Shown piece by piece: positions 8,383 through 16,243 of a stretch of DNA of 41,966 bases (the first letter of the stretch is position 1; every line of letters begins with the position of its first letter). Location: assembly GCF_002220365.1 (NCBI RefSeq), contig NZ_MTHB01000304.1:1-41966 (forward strand), given 5' to 3'. Origin of the DNA: Caballeronia sordidicola. GTDB lineage: Bacteria > Pseudomonadota > Gammaproteobacteria > Burkholderiales > Burkholderiaceae. The position numbers and the translations under genes are program-made. The notes under the pieces are model-generated. The model did no database searches, was not told the origin of the DNA, and worked only from the letters and a program-made list of their open reading frames with translations.

Positions 8383-8468
8383 TCATCTGCTTGTCATCAC
8401 TTTTCGGCGTGCCTCCTCAAAGCCGTTAAAATGGCGCGTCTCAATTTACGCCGCTCCGGCCTCTCCTC

Positions 8469-9509
8469 GTGCTCAGCTCCCTCTACCCGCTCGCCCGCGC
8501 GCAACTTTTTCGCATGGATGCGGAAGACGCCCATCACCTGACGCTGCGCATGCTGGGCGCCGCCGGCCGCACCGGCCTGGCCGGCATGCTCGCCGAGCGC
8601 GCCGCCGATTCGCCGCGTACCGTCATGGGCCTGAGCTTTCGCAATCCGGTCGGACTCGCGGCGGGGCTGGACAAAGACGGTGCCTGTATCGACGGACTGG
8701 CGTCGCTCGGGTTTGGATTTATCGAAGTGGGAACGGTCACGCCGCGCGCGCAGCCCGGTAACCCGCGCCCGCGCATGTTTCGCCTGCCCGGCGCACAGGC
8801 CCTGATCAACCGGCTTGGTTTCAATAACCGCGGAGTCGACCAGTTCGTCGAGAACGTCCAGGCCGCGCGCTATCGCGGCGTGCTGGGGCTGAACATTGGC
8901 AAGAATGCCGATACCCCCATAGAACGCGCCGCCGAAGATTATTTGTATTGCCTCGAGCGTGTCTACCCGTTCGCGAGCTACGTGACGATCAACATCTCGT
9001 CGCCGAATACGAAAAACCTGCGCCAGTTGCAAGGTGCGGGCGAACTCGACGCGCTACTCGGCGCGCTGAAGGACAAACAACAACGGCTCTCCGACATGCA
9101 CGGCAAGCTGGTGCCCCTCGCACTGAAGATCGCCCCCGATCTCGACGACGAGCAGGTCAAGGAGATTGCCGCCACCTTACTGCGCCACAAGATTGATGGC
9201 GTGATCGCGACCAACACCACGCTGTCGCGCACCGCTGTGGCGGACATGAAACACGGCGACGAAGCCGGTGGTTTGTCGGGCAAGCCGGTTTTCGAAGCAT
9301 CGAATGCGGTGATCCGCAAGTTGCGCGCGGAACTGGGCAGCGAGGTGCCGATCATCGGCGTGGGCGGCATCATGTCGGGCGACGACGCGCGCGAGAAACT
9401 CGCAGCGGGTGCATCGCTCGTGCAGATCTACACCGGCCTGATCTATCGCGGCCCGGCGCTCGTGACAGAATGCGTCGAAGCGCTGGCCGGTACCAGTGCC
9501 GCTGCATGA
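8469..9509 (+). CDS. pyrD: Dihydroorotate dehydrogenase (quinone), class 2
   Basis: Membrane-associated FMN enzyme that oxidises dihydroorotate to orotate in pyrimidine synthesis, passing electrons to quinone. The 346 residues include the N-terminal amphipathic extension typical of class 2, GLAAGLDKDG (63-72), GFGFIEVGTVTPRPQPG-like segment at 81-97, NRLGFNN, NISSPNT with the catalytic serine (about 175-181), and GVGGIMSG with the FMN-phosphate region near 300. The start is the GTG at 8469, giving the usual MLSSLYPLAR beginning. Confidence 0.97.
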   Translation: MLSSLYPLARAQLFRMDAEDAHHLTLRMLGAAGRTGLAGMLAERAADSPRTVMGLSFRNPVGLAAGLDKDGACIDGLASLGFGFIEVGTVTPRAQPGNPRPRMFRLPGAQALINRLGFNNRGVDQFVENVQAARYRGVLGLNIGKNADTPIERAAEDYLYCLERVYPFASYVTINISSPNTKNLRQLQGAGELDALLGALKDKQQRLSDMHGKLVPLALKIAPDLDDEQVKEIAATLLRHKIDGVIATNTTLSRTAVADMKHGDEAGGLSGKPVFEASNAVIRKLRAELGSEVPIIGVGGIMSGDDAREKLAAGASLVQIYTGLIYRGPALVTECVEALAGTSAAA

Positions 9510-9640
9510 TTGGGTCTCCCCTTTTCGCAACGCCAGGGCTCATACCCACATGAGCAAACGATCTGAAGACGGCATTGCATTTTAGCTATCATCGCCGCAC
9601 TTCAGATCTCTGACAAAAACCAGGACAAAGGCAAACACTC

Positions 9641-10432
9641 ATGAAACTCTCTCTCTTCAAGAAAGTGCTCGTGGCAGGCTTGATCGGCGCATCGCTCTCG
9701 GCCGTCGCCCACGCGGCAGACCTGCTGGATTCGGTCAAGCAACGCGGTACGTTGCGCATTGGCCTCGAAGGTACGTTCCCCCCGTTCAACTCGAAGACGC
9801 CACAAGGTGAACTCGTAGGCTTCGACGTGGATATCGCGAAAGCGGTTGCCGCGAAGCTCGGCGTGAAGCCGGAGTTCGTGACGACAGAATGGAGCGGGAT
9901 CATCGCCGGCTTGCAAGCTGACAAGTTCGATGTGATCGTGAATCAGGTCGGCATTACCGATGCCCGCAAGCAGACGCTCGATTTCTCGCCTGCCTACACG
10001 TATTCGAATGCGCAACTGATCCAGCGCAAGGACGACACGCGGGACTTCAAGACGCTTGAAGACCTCAAGGGCAAGAAGCTTGGCGTGGGTCTGGGCACGA
10101 ACTACATGGACATGGCGAAGGCCGTGCCGGGTATCGATGTGAAGACGTACCCGGGCGCGCCCGAGTATTTGCGCGATCTCGCTTCGAACCGTCTGGACGC
10201 TGCGTTGAACGACCGCCTGATGCTTGCATACCTGATGAAGAATTCGCAGTTGCCGCTGCGCACGGGCGCGAATGTGGGCCCGGGCAATCCGTCGGGGATT
10301 CCGTTCAAGAAGGGCAATCCGAAGTTCGAGAAAGCCATTGATGACGCGATGACCCAGCTTGAAGCCGATGGCACGTTCACGAAGATCTCGGACAAGTGGT
10401 TCGGTATCGACGTAACGAAGCCGGCGAAGTAA
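9641..10432 (+). CDS. Polar amino-acid ABC transporter, periplasmic binding protein
   Basis: Captures an amino acid in the periplasm for an ABC importer; the sequence resembles the cystine/glutamine binding group. A classical signal peptide covers residues 1-26 with cleavage likely after AHA. The mature part has RGTLRIGLEGTFPPF, GFDVDIAKAVAAKLG, WSGIIAGLQADKFDVIVNQV and the C-terminal GIPFKKGNP segment of solute-binding family 3. Ligand cannot be fixed from sequence. A permease follows after a hairpin. Confidence 0.93.
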   Translation: MKLSLFKKVLVAGLIGASLSAVAHAADLLDSVKQRGTLRIGLEGTFPPFNSKTPQGELVGFDVDIAKAVAAKLGVKPEFVTTEWSGIIAGLQADKFDVIVNQVGITDARKQTLDFSPAYTYSNAQLIQRKDDTRDFKTLEDLKGKKLGVGLGTNYMDMAKAVPGIDVKTYPGAPEYLRDLASNRLDAALNDRLMLAYLMKNSQLPLRTGANVGPGNPSGIPFKKGNPKFEKAIDDAMTQLEADGTFTKISDKWFGIDVTKPAK

Positions 10433-10463
10433 ACCCCGGACCCTCATCAAGCGTTCGGCATCG

Positions 10464-10489
10464 GGGCGGCTTCTCAAGAGATGCCGCCC
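10464..10489 (+). terminator. Hairpin between binding-protein and permease genes
   Basis: GGGCGGC (10464-10470) pairs perfectly with GCCGCCC (10483-10489) around a 12-base loop and is followed by TTTGCATTT. It lies 30 bases after the binding-protein stop and 48 bases before the permease start. Such partial terminators or mRNA-stabilising stems often make the binding protein more abundant than the permease. Confidence 0.55.
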
Positions 10490-10536
10490 TTTGCATTTGA
10501 TGCCCGCCTCCGACGTCACGCCTACCCTATTCCCTC

Positions 10537-11196
10537 ATGTCCACGACATCCCTGCTCGTTCAATCCATCCCGGCCCTCGCACAAGGCGCCGTCCTGACGA
10601 TCAAGTTCGCGGTCTATTCGATGTTCTTCGGCCTGATCGCGGGCACGATACTCGCGATGATGGGCATCAGCCGAAGCCGCACGATGGTCGGCATAGGGCG
10701 CGCTTATGTGAGCGTGATGCGCGGTACGCCGCTGCTGGTGCAGATCTTCGTGATCTATTACGGACTGCCGAGTCTGGGCATTTCGCTTGATCCTACGCCG
10801 GCAGGGGTGATCGCGTTGTCGGCGAATGTAGCGGCTTATCTTTCCGAAAGCATGCGCGGCGCCATTCTCGGGATCCAGAGTGGGCAGTGGCTGGCAGCTT
10901 TTAGCTTGGGTTTGTCGAGGATGCAGACGCTGCGGTATGTGATTGGTCCGCAGGCACTGCGGATTGCGGTGCCCAGCCTTTCGAATAGCCTGATTAGCTT
11001 GATCAAGGATACGTCGCTGGTGTCCGTGATTACGGTTACCGAATTGCTACGGAGTGCGCAGGAAGTGATCGCCGCGACGTACCAGCCTTTGCCGCTGTAT
11101 CTTGCTGCTGCGGTAGTGTATTGGGTGCTGTGCAGCGTGCTGGAATTCGTGCAGCGGCTGTTTGAACGCAGGTTGGCATTGCCGGGACGGCATTAG
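10537..11196 (+). CDS. Polar amino-acid ABC transporter permease (His/Glu/Gln/Arg/opine type)
   Basis: Inner-membrane permease for the binding protein encoded upstream. The 219 residues contain about five hydrophobic segments and the EAA loop with GLSRMQTLRYVIGPQALR (about 125-142), where the ATPase docks. Another family segment is RGTPLLVQIFVIYYGLP near residue 65. No ATP-binding subunit follows; the next gene is on the other strand after a terminator, so an ATPase must come from elsewhere. The ATG at 10537 lacks a clear Shine-Dalgarno sequence. The 3' half uses more G/T-ending codons than its neighbours. Confidence 0.93.
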   Translation: MSTTSLLVQSIPALAQGAVLTIKFAVYSMFFGLIAGTILAMMGISRSRTMVGIGRAYVSVMRGTPLLVQIFVIYYGLPSLGISLDPTPAGVIALSANVAAYLSESMRGAILGIQSGQWLAAFSLGLSRMQTLRYVIGPQALRIAVPSLSNSLISLIKDTSLVSVITVTELLRSAQEVIAATYQPLPLYLAAAVVYWVLCSVLEFVQRLFERRLALPGRH

Positions 11197-11203
11197 GAAA
11201 GGG

Positions 11204-11239
11204 GTCCTGAGGGCAGCGACCCGGCCGCGCCCTCAGGAC
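11204..11239. terminator. Bidirectional hairpin between permease and lepB
   Basis: GTCCTGAGGGC (11204-11214) is the exact reverse complement of GCCCTCAGGAC (11229-11239). The 11-bp stem lies between convergent genes and includes the lepB stop codon. It has no long U tract on either side, so efficiency is uncertain. Confidence 0.55.
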
Positions 11240-11940
11240 TTGTCCACCGGCGTAAGCGTCGCATCCTCGTCCAGCCTGGCCCCGAACCTGTCCATCCGCG
11301 GCATATGATGCCGGTCCGGATCAAGTGAATACGCCACCCGCCGAGCCCGTCCCATCAACTCGCTGCGTGGGAAAAATCCAAAATACCGCGAGTCCGCGCT
11401 GTCGTCGCGGTTGTCCCCCAGCATCAGATACTCGCCCTTGGGGACCGTCACCGGCCCGAACGAACGCCGCGGACTGGGCGCCAGCACCGACAACCTCACC
11501 ACATGCGTAACATGCCCGAGCTTCTCGTCGAGATACTCGCCGGGCGAAGACGTATCGCCCTCCACGCCCGTGATATCGACCGGCTGATAACCCGCCCGCT
11601 TGCCATCGATATACAGCACGTTGTCGCGCATGGCGACCACATCGCCAGGCACCCCGATCAGCCGCTTGACGATCAACTCATGTGCCGCCGATGAATCCAC
11701 CGTCACAATGTCCCCACGCTGTGGATCATGCAGGTGTGCAATCGCGATGTGCGTGAACGGAATACGCAAGTCGTACGCCATCTTGTCGACAACAATCCGG
11801 TCACCCTCGCGAATGGTCGGCAGCATGGAACCGCTAGGCACCACATTCCAATCGGCGATGGCGCTGCGAAACAGCGCCATCAGCACCAGAAACGCGATCA
11901 GGTTTCGATTTTCGCGCCAGAGTCGGGGTAACAGTCGCAT
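11233..11940 (-). CDS. lepB: Signal peptidase I, short form
   Basis: Membrane serine protease that removes signal peptides on the periplasmic side. One hydrophobic anchor spans about residues 9-25, followed by the catalytic serine in VVPSGSMLPT (about 32-41), the catalytic lysine in IVKRLIGVPGD and the GDNRDDSADSRYFG box. At 235 residues with one anchor it is shorter than the main beta-proteobacterial LepB near rnc (about 300, two anchors), so it is probably a paralogue. The ATG at 11938-11940 precedes the anchor; a longer reading to 12078 adds unrelated sequence. Confidence 0.92.
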   Translation of the reverse strand: MRLLPRLWRENRNLIAFLVLMALFRSAIADWNVVPSGSMLPTIREGDRIVVDKMAYDLRIPFTHIAIAHLHDPQRGDIVTVDSSAAHELIVKRLIGVPGDVVAMRDNVLYIDGKRAGYQPVDITGVEGDTSSPGEYLDEKLGHVTHVVRLSVLAPSPRRSFGPVTVPKGEYLMLGDNRDDSADSRYFGFFPRSELMGRARRVAYSLDPDRHHMPRMDRFGARLDEDATLTPVDKS

Positions 11941-12028
11941 GGTGGAGAATGCCGGCGGATGAGGACGACGCAGCTTAACGTCCAAACCTGAAATGACGCT
12001 TAAATAAAATCGATTGATCAACCCGCGC

Positions 12029-13009
12029 TTATTCGGTTTCGAAAGGGAACCGCACGCCAAGGTCGCGGCGAGCGGCATCGGTGATGGAAATCATCTGCAT
12101 GGATACGGCATGCCGCATGATCGGGCTTTCTATTGCACCACCGCGCAGCAATTCGCAAAAATGCGCGGTCTCGTAGTTCAAGCCCCCCCCCTCAAACGGT
12201 GCATCCAGCTCAACGGTGCGGCCATCCACATAGCGGATCGTTGCGCGCGCCGGGTTCCACCAGTTCTCGTGGATGGTCACCGTGCCGCCGGTCCCGGCAA
12301 GCAACGCATCGCCCTTGCCTTGCAGATCCAACCCGCAGAACAACTGCGCAACACCCCGTTCATGCCGCACATTCAAGCTCGCGAAAGTATCTACGCCGGT
12401 CTGCCCGATGCGCCCAAAAGTCTGCACCTCGAGCGGCTCACCCAGCCAGTCCACCGCGAGAAACGCTTCGTAGATACCAATATCGAGCAACGCGCCGCCA
12501 CCCATTTCCATCGAATACGAAGGGTGCGAAAGCGGCACGTTTGCGATCGAGCAACCAGCCCGAACCAGACCGATGTCACCAATAGGGTCGGCCGCAAGAT
12601 GGTCGCGCAACTGCATGTAGAGCGGATAGAACGGCGGTTTCATCGCTTCCATGAACAGCAGCTTCGATGAGCGCGCCACATCGATCATCTCCTGCAACGC
12701 CCGGGCGTTGACCGCCGCCGGTTTCTCGCAAAGCACGGCACGCCCCGCCTGGAAAGCACGCAGCGCGTATTGAGGATGGCTGTCTTGCATTGTCGCAACG
12801 TACAACGCATCGATGTTCTCGAGCAGCGCATCGAAACTCTCATGCGCCTTGGTATGAAATTGCGCGGCAAACGCAACTGCCGGCTCGGGCCGTCGCGACC
12901 AGACGCCGCCAAGCGCTGTGCCCGGCACGAAGGCCAGCCCCTCGGCGAACCTGCGTGCAATGTGTCCCGCGCCAACGATGCCCCAACGGATCGTGCTCTG
13001 TGCGTTCAT
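12029..13009 (-). CDS. Gfo/Idh/MocA-family NAD(P)-dependent oxidoreductase
   Basis: Predicted dehydrogenase acting on a sugar, inositol or related polyol; the substrate is unknown. The Rossmann domain begins IRWGIVGAGHIARRFAEGL with the GXGXXA nucleotide-binding motif, then LCEKPAAVN (about residue 96) carries the conserved EKP lysine. The C-terminal domain has MEMGGGALLDIGIYE, where the family places catalytic Asp and nearby residues. The ATG at 13007-13009 gives 326 residues. Two identical dyads about 115-150 bp upstream may control it, and the GntR-type gene behind them is on the same strand. Confidence 0.9.
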   Translation of the reverse strand: MNAQSTIRWGIVGAGHIARRFAEGLAFVPGTALGGVWSRRPEPAVAFAAQFHTKAHESFDALLENIDALYVATMQDSHPQYALRAFQAGRAVLCEKPAAVNARALQEMIDVARSSKLLFMEAMKPPFYPLYMQLRDHLAADPIGDIGLVRAGCSIANVPLSHPSYSMEMGGGALLDIGIYEAFLAVDWLGEPLEVQTFGRIGQTGVDTFASLNVRHERGVAQLFCGLDLQGKGDALLAGTGGTVTIHENWWNPARATIRYVDGRTVELDAPFEGGGLNYETAHFCELLRGGAIESPIMRHAVSMQMISITDAARRDLGVRFPFETE

Positions 13010-13398
13010 CTGTCCCGCTCCTGCCAAGCATGGTGGATAGTCGGCCAAGGCCGGCGATGCGCACATTGTCCACTACGCAAGCGGTCTGCGGGAAGCCTGG
13101 ACGAGGCATGCACAATCACGCACAACGCATCGCGTTTGATCACAAACGCATCGCGTTTCGGTCTCGGAGCTCAGGGGGAATCGGTCGGGAGGTTGTCGTA
13201 TTCGACGCACCGGCCATCAGGCGTCGATATCAGGCGGAAAATCAGGCAGGAAGACAGGCAGGCTATGAAGTGAAACGTTTGCGTAAGTGAAAACCCGAAT
13301 AGGGCGCTCCTCGCGCCCGGCCACGATGAACGTGACCAGAAACCTCGGGCCAGCTGCGCCACGCCGGAACATCCCGGACGCGAAGCTTCGAGCGCGTG
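13010..13398. other. Intergenic region with dyad pair upstream of the oxidoreductase
   Basis: About 390 bp between the oxidoreductase start and the gntR stop. The notable content is the pair of 13-bp dyads at 13124-13157. The rest, about 13160-13398, shows no recognisable gene, and short frames there match no family. Confidence 0.5.
13124..13157. promoter_or_regulatory. Two identical 13-bp dyads, candidate operators
   Basis: AACGCATCGCGTT occurs at 13124-13136 and again at 13145-13157. Each copy is a dyad with arms AACGC/GCGTT around ATC. The centres are 21 bp apart, two DNA turns, so two dimers would bind the same face. The spacer contains TGATCA, itself palindromic. The arrangement suits a regulator such as a GntR- or LacI-type protein acting on the oxidoreductase gene; which protein binds is inference. 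Confidence 0.55.
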
Positions 13399-14154
13399 TC
13401 AGGCGCCGGCTGATTCGGATTCGCCGACCGGTGGCGACGGGCTGTCTTCGCGGCGTTCAAGCGAAAAAGCCCGCCCGACTTCCTCCGCGGTGACGTCGAT
13501 AAGCGTGCTCATCGCGCGCTCGGCCACACCGGCATCGTGTGCCTCGATCGCTTCCACCACGTGGCGCTGCGCTTCGAGCGTCGCGTCGCGCATGGTCGCA
13601 ATGCCTGCCACGATCGGATAGACCGTCACCAGCGCACCCCGCACGATAGCCGTCATCTGCTGGAAGAACTGGTTACCGCTCGCGGCCACAATACGCGTAT
13701 GCAGCGCGACATCGGCAGCCTGGTACTCGGGCTCGCTGCCGTTGAGCGACGCAAGTGCGTCGAACGCATCGCGAATCCCGCTCACTTCGTCCGGCGTTGC
13801 ACGGGTCGCCGCCAGCGCGGCCGCTCGAGGCTCGATCAACATTCGAAACTCGATCACGTCGCGCAGGAACGCCTGATCCGGAGTAGCCCGGAAGCGCCAG
13901 CTCACCACGTCCTCATCGATCAGCCGCCAGTCGCTCATCGGCCGGATCCGCGTGCCCGTCTTGGGGCGCACATCCAGCATGTGACGCGCGAGCAGCATGC
14001 TCAAGGCCTCGCGCATCACGGTTCGACTCACGTCGAACTCCTTCGACAAGACGTCCTGCGGAGGCAGGATCGCGCCGTACTTCTGTTCGACGATGCCCGA
14101 TACGAGCCCGTCCATCACCTTAGCCACCAGTGATCGCTCTTTGTTTTCGTCCAT
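13399..14154 (-). CDS. GntR-family (FadR/FCD) transcriptional regulator
   Basis: DNA-binding regulator that usually senses a carboxylic or sugar acid. The winged helix covers about residues 5-75, with ILPPQDVLSKEFDVSRTVMREAL as its recognition part. The FCD ligand-binding domain (about 95-230) contains RMLIEPRAAALAA, the DVALHTRIVAASGN stretch and a later histidine in AQRHVVEAIEAHD, candidates for metal ligands. The ATG at 14152-14154 is preceded by AGGGG; a GTG one codon earlier is possible. It probably regulates itself or the oxidoreductase downstream. Confidence 0.92.
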   Translation of the reverse strand: MDENKERSLVAKVMDGLVSGIVEQKYGAILPPQDVLSKEFDVSRTVMREALSMLLARHMLDVRPKTGTRIRPMSDWRLIDEDVVSWRFRATPDQAFLRDVIEFRMLIEPRAAALAATRATPDEVSGIRDAFDALASLNGSEPEYQAADVALHTRIVAASGNQFFQQMTAIVRGALVTVYPIVAGIATMRDATLEAQRHVVEAIEAHDAGVAERAMSTLIDVTAEEVGRAFSLERREDSPSPPVGESESAGA

Positions 14155-14504
14155 CACCCCTCTCCCCTTGCGCCCTACATTGTGTCCCTGCGCATCCGGC
14201 GTGCTTCCCCAAGCCCGCCGAAAGGCCCGGTGAGTGCCGTTAAATCATCAGACCAATAGAATCACTCAGATGAATCGACAGCCCTGCGCCGTGCACGATA
14301 AATTGCGTGTTCAATACCGCTGGCGCCAGTCGGAATGTCCCTCTCAAGGGTTATCCCTTTGCCTTGCTTCTGCGTCTTTGCGCTTCGCGATACTGCTTCG
14401 ACAATCGCTGTATTAAGTACTTCTTGATACCTTTGATTTAAGTGCTTCGTAATACCCGGTCTTCATGCTCGTTGCCCGGCAAATCGCCCTACCCTCACCG
14501 GTGT
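14155..14504. other. Intergenic region between gntR and manC
   Basis: About 350 bp between the gntR start and the manC stop, holding gntR control sequence. A 19-bp imperfect direct repeat lies at 14413-14456. I see no supported gene. Confidence 0.45.
14413..14456. repeat. 19-bp imperfect direct repeat
   Basis: TTAAGTACTTCTTGATACC (14413-14431) and TTAAGTGCTTCGTAATACC (14438-14456) agree at 16 of 19 positions and start 25 bp apart. They lie about 260 bp upstream of gntR and just behind manC. Role unknown. Confidence 0.6.
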
Positions 14505-16064
14505 TCAGCCTGCTGTTTTCTTCTCGGTTACGCGTCCGTACTGATCGTCGAAACGCACGATGTCGTCCTCGCCCAAATACGTCCCCGATTGCACCTCGAT
14601 CATTTCGAGCGGCGTTTTACCGGGGTTTTCAAGCCTGTGTTTGGTACCGAGGGGAATGAATGTGGACTGGTTTTCGCTCAGCAGAAAGGTCTCTTCCCCT
14701 CGAGTGACGAGCGCCGTGCCGCGCACGACGATCCAGTGTTCCGCACGATGATGGTGCATCTGCAACGACAGGCGTGCACCCGGTGTCACCACGATACGCT
14801 TCACCTGAAAGCGCTCGCCGTGATCGATGGAGTCATAGAAACCCCAAGGCCGCTGTACCTTGCGATGATCCTGCGCCTCGGCGCCTTTGGCGGCTTTCAG
14901 GCGCCCGACCATCGCCTTTACTTCCTGCACGCGATCCTTCGATGCCACCAGGATCGCATCCGCGGTCTCCACGACCACTACACCCGTCACGCCGACGCAC
15001 GCCACCAGCCGGCCATCGGAATGCGCGAAACTGTCTGCCGACCCTTCGAAGATCACACGGCCGCGAGCCACGTTGCCGTCGTCGTCCTTGTTCGACATGT
15101 CCCATACCGCGTCCCACGCGCCGACATCGGACCAGCCGGCGGCGAGCGGCACCACGACGCCCGGAAAACGCGGCTCGTGCGCAATGCGCTCCATGACGGC
15201 GAAATCGATTGAATCGGATGGGCACGCTTCGAACGCCTCGACATCGAGTTGCGTGAAGCCGTCCTGATGCAGGCCACGTTCGAACGCGATCACGCAAGCG
15301 GCGTGAATGGCGGGCTCGAAGTGCTCGATGGCGGCGAGCCAGACCGAGGCGCGGCAGACGAAAATGCCGCTGTTCCACCAGTACTCACCGGACGCCAGAT
15401 ACTGTTCGGCAATTTCCCGCCGCGGCTTTTCGACGAACCGTTCGAGTACCCGCGCTTGAGGGGCGCCGTCATCTGCAGTTCCCAAGGCCGCGCCGGCCTT
15501 GATATAGCCGTAGCCTGTTTCGATCTTGTCCGGCACGATGCCAAGGGTAACGAGCGCGCCACTTGCGGCGTGTTCGATCGCCTTGGCGATCGTGCAACGG
15601 AACGCATCAAGGTCGGACACGGCGTGATCAGCAGGCATGGCCACCATGACGGGGTCGTCGCCAGATCCGGCAGCCACGGCTGCCAACGCAGCGAGCGTAA
15701 GCGCCGGCGCGGTATTGCGGGCGCACGGTTCGAGCACAATGCGCGCTCGACGGCCATTACGCTCGATCTGCTGCGCAGTCAGCAACTTGTGTTCCGAACC
15801 GCAGACCACGATCAGTTCATCGGCGGTCGCGAAGTGCGCCGTGTCGCGGCCCGGCGTTGCCCCATCAAGTCCGTCAAGACGGCGCAGCGTGGCTTCGAGC
15901 AGCGATTCCGAGCCCATGAGCTCGATGAGTTGCTTGGGGAACTGCTGCCTCGACAACGGCCACAGACGCGTGCCGGACCCGCCGGCGAGAATGACAGGCT
16001 GCACGCGAACACTCACGGCGCCCGTCTTGGCAGCACCGGCAAGCGGATAAGAGGACACGTCCAC
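14505..16064 (-). CDS. manC: Mannose-1-phosphate guanylyltransferase / mannose-6-phosphate isomerase
   Basis: Bifunctional enzyme supplying GDP-mannose for the exopolysaccharide. The nucleotidyltransferase domain begins PVILAGGSGTRLWPLSR with the FPKQ lysine just after; the C-terminal cupin has RPWGFYDSI, the metal-binding QMHHHRAEHW and the VQSGTYLGEDDIVR stretch of type II isomerases. A GTG at 16062-16064 preceded by CAGGAG at good spacing gives 519 residues with about 22 ahead of the catalytic domain; the ATG at 16139 would add 25 more without a ribosome site. It is the last gene of the leftward part of the locus. BceA of cepacian clusters is the same family. Confidence 0.93.
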   Translation of the reverse strand: MDVSSYPLAGAAKTGAVSVRVQPVILAGGSGTRLWPLSRQQFPKQLIELMGSESLLEATLRRLDGLDGATPGRDTAHFATADELIVVCGSEHKLLTAQQIERNGRRARIVLEPCARNTAPALTLAALAAVAAGSGDDPVMVAMPADHAVSDLDAFRCTIAKAIEHAASGALVTLGIVPDKIETGYGYIKAGAALGTADDGAPQARVLERFVEKPRREIAEQYLASGEYWWNSGIFVCRASVWLAAIEHFEPAIHAACVIAFERGLHQDGFTQLDVEAFEACPSDSIDFAVMERIAHEPRFPGVVVPLAAGWSDVGAWDAVWDMSNKDDDGNVARGRVIFEGSADSFAHSDGRLVACVGVTGVVVVETADAILVASKDRVQEVKAMVGRLKAAKGAEAQDHRKVQRPWGFYDSIDHGERFQVKRIVVTPGARLSLQMHHHRAEHWIVVRGTALVTRGEETFLLSENQSTFIPLGTKHRLENPGKTPLEMIEVQSGTYLGEDDIVRFDDQYGRVTEKKTAG

Positions 16065-16243
16065 GATGACTCCTGAAGCGTTGAAGCTGATTGGGGGCCG
16101 AACGCGTCTTACGGGTGCGGACGCGTGAAAAACACGCATCGATTGATGCGCTATTTAAGCAGGCAAATCTATTTTTTTGTGTGCGCGTGCGAACGCCCGC
16201 ACGCTATTCAGTCAATCTACCGTTCAAGGCACTTTATTCGCCC

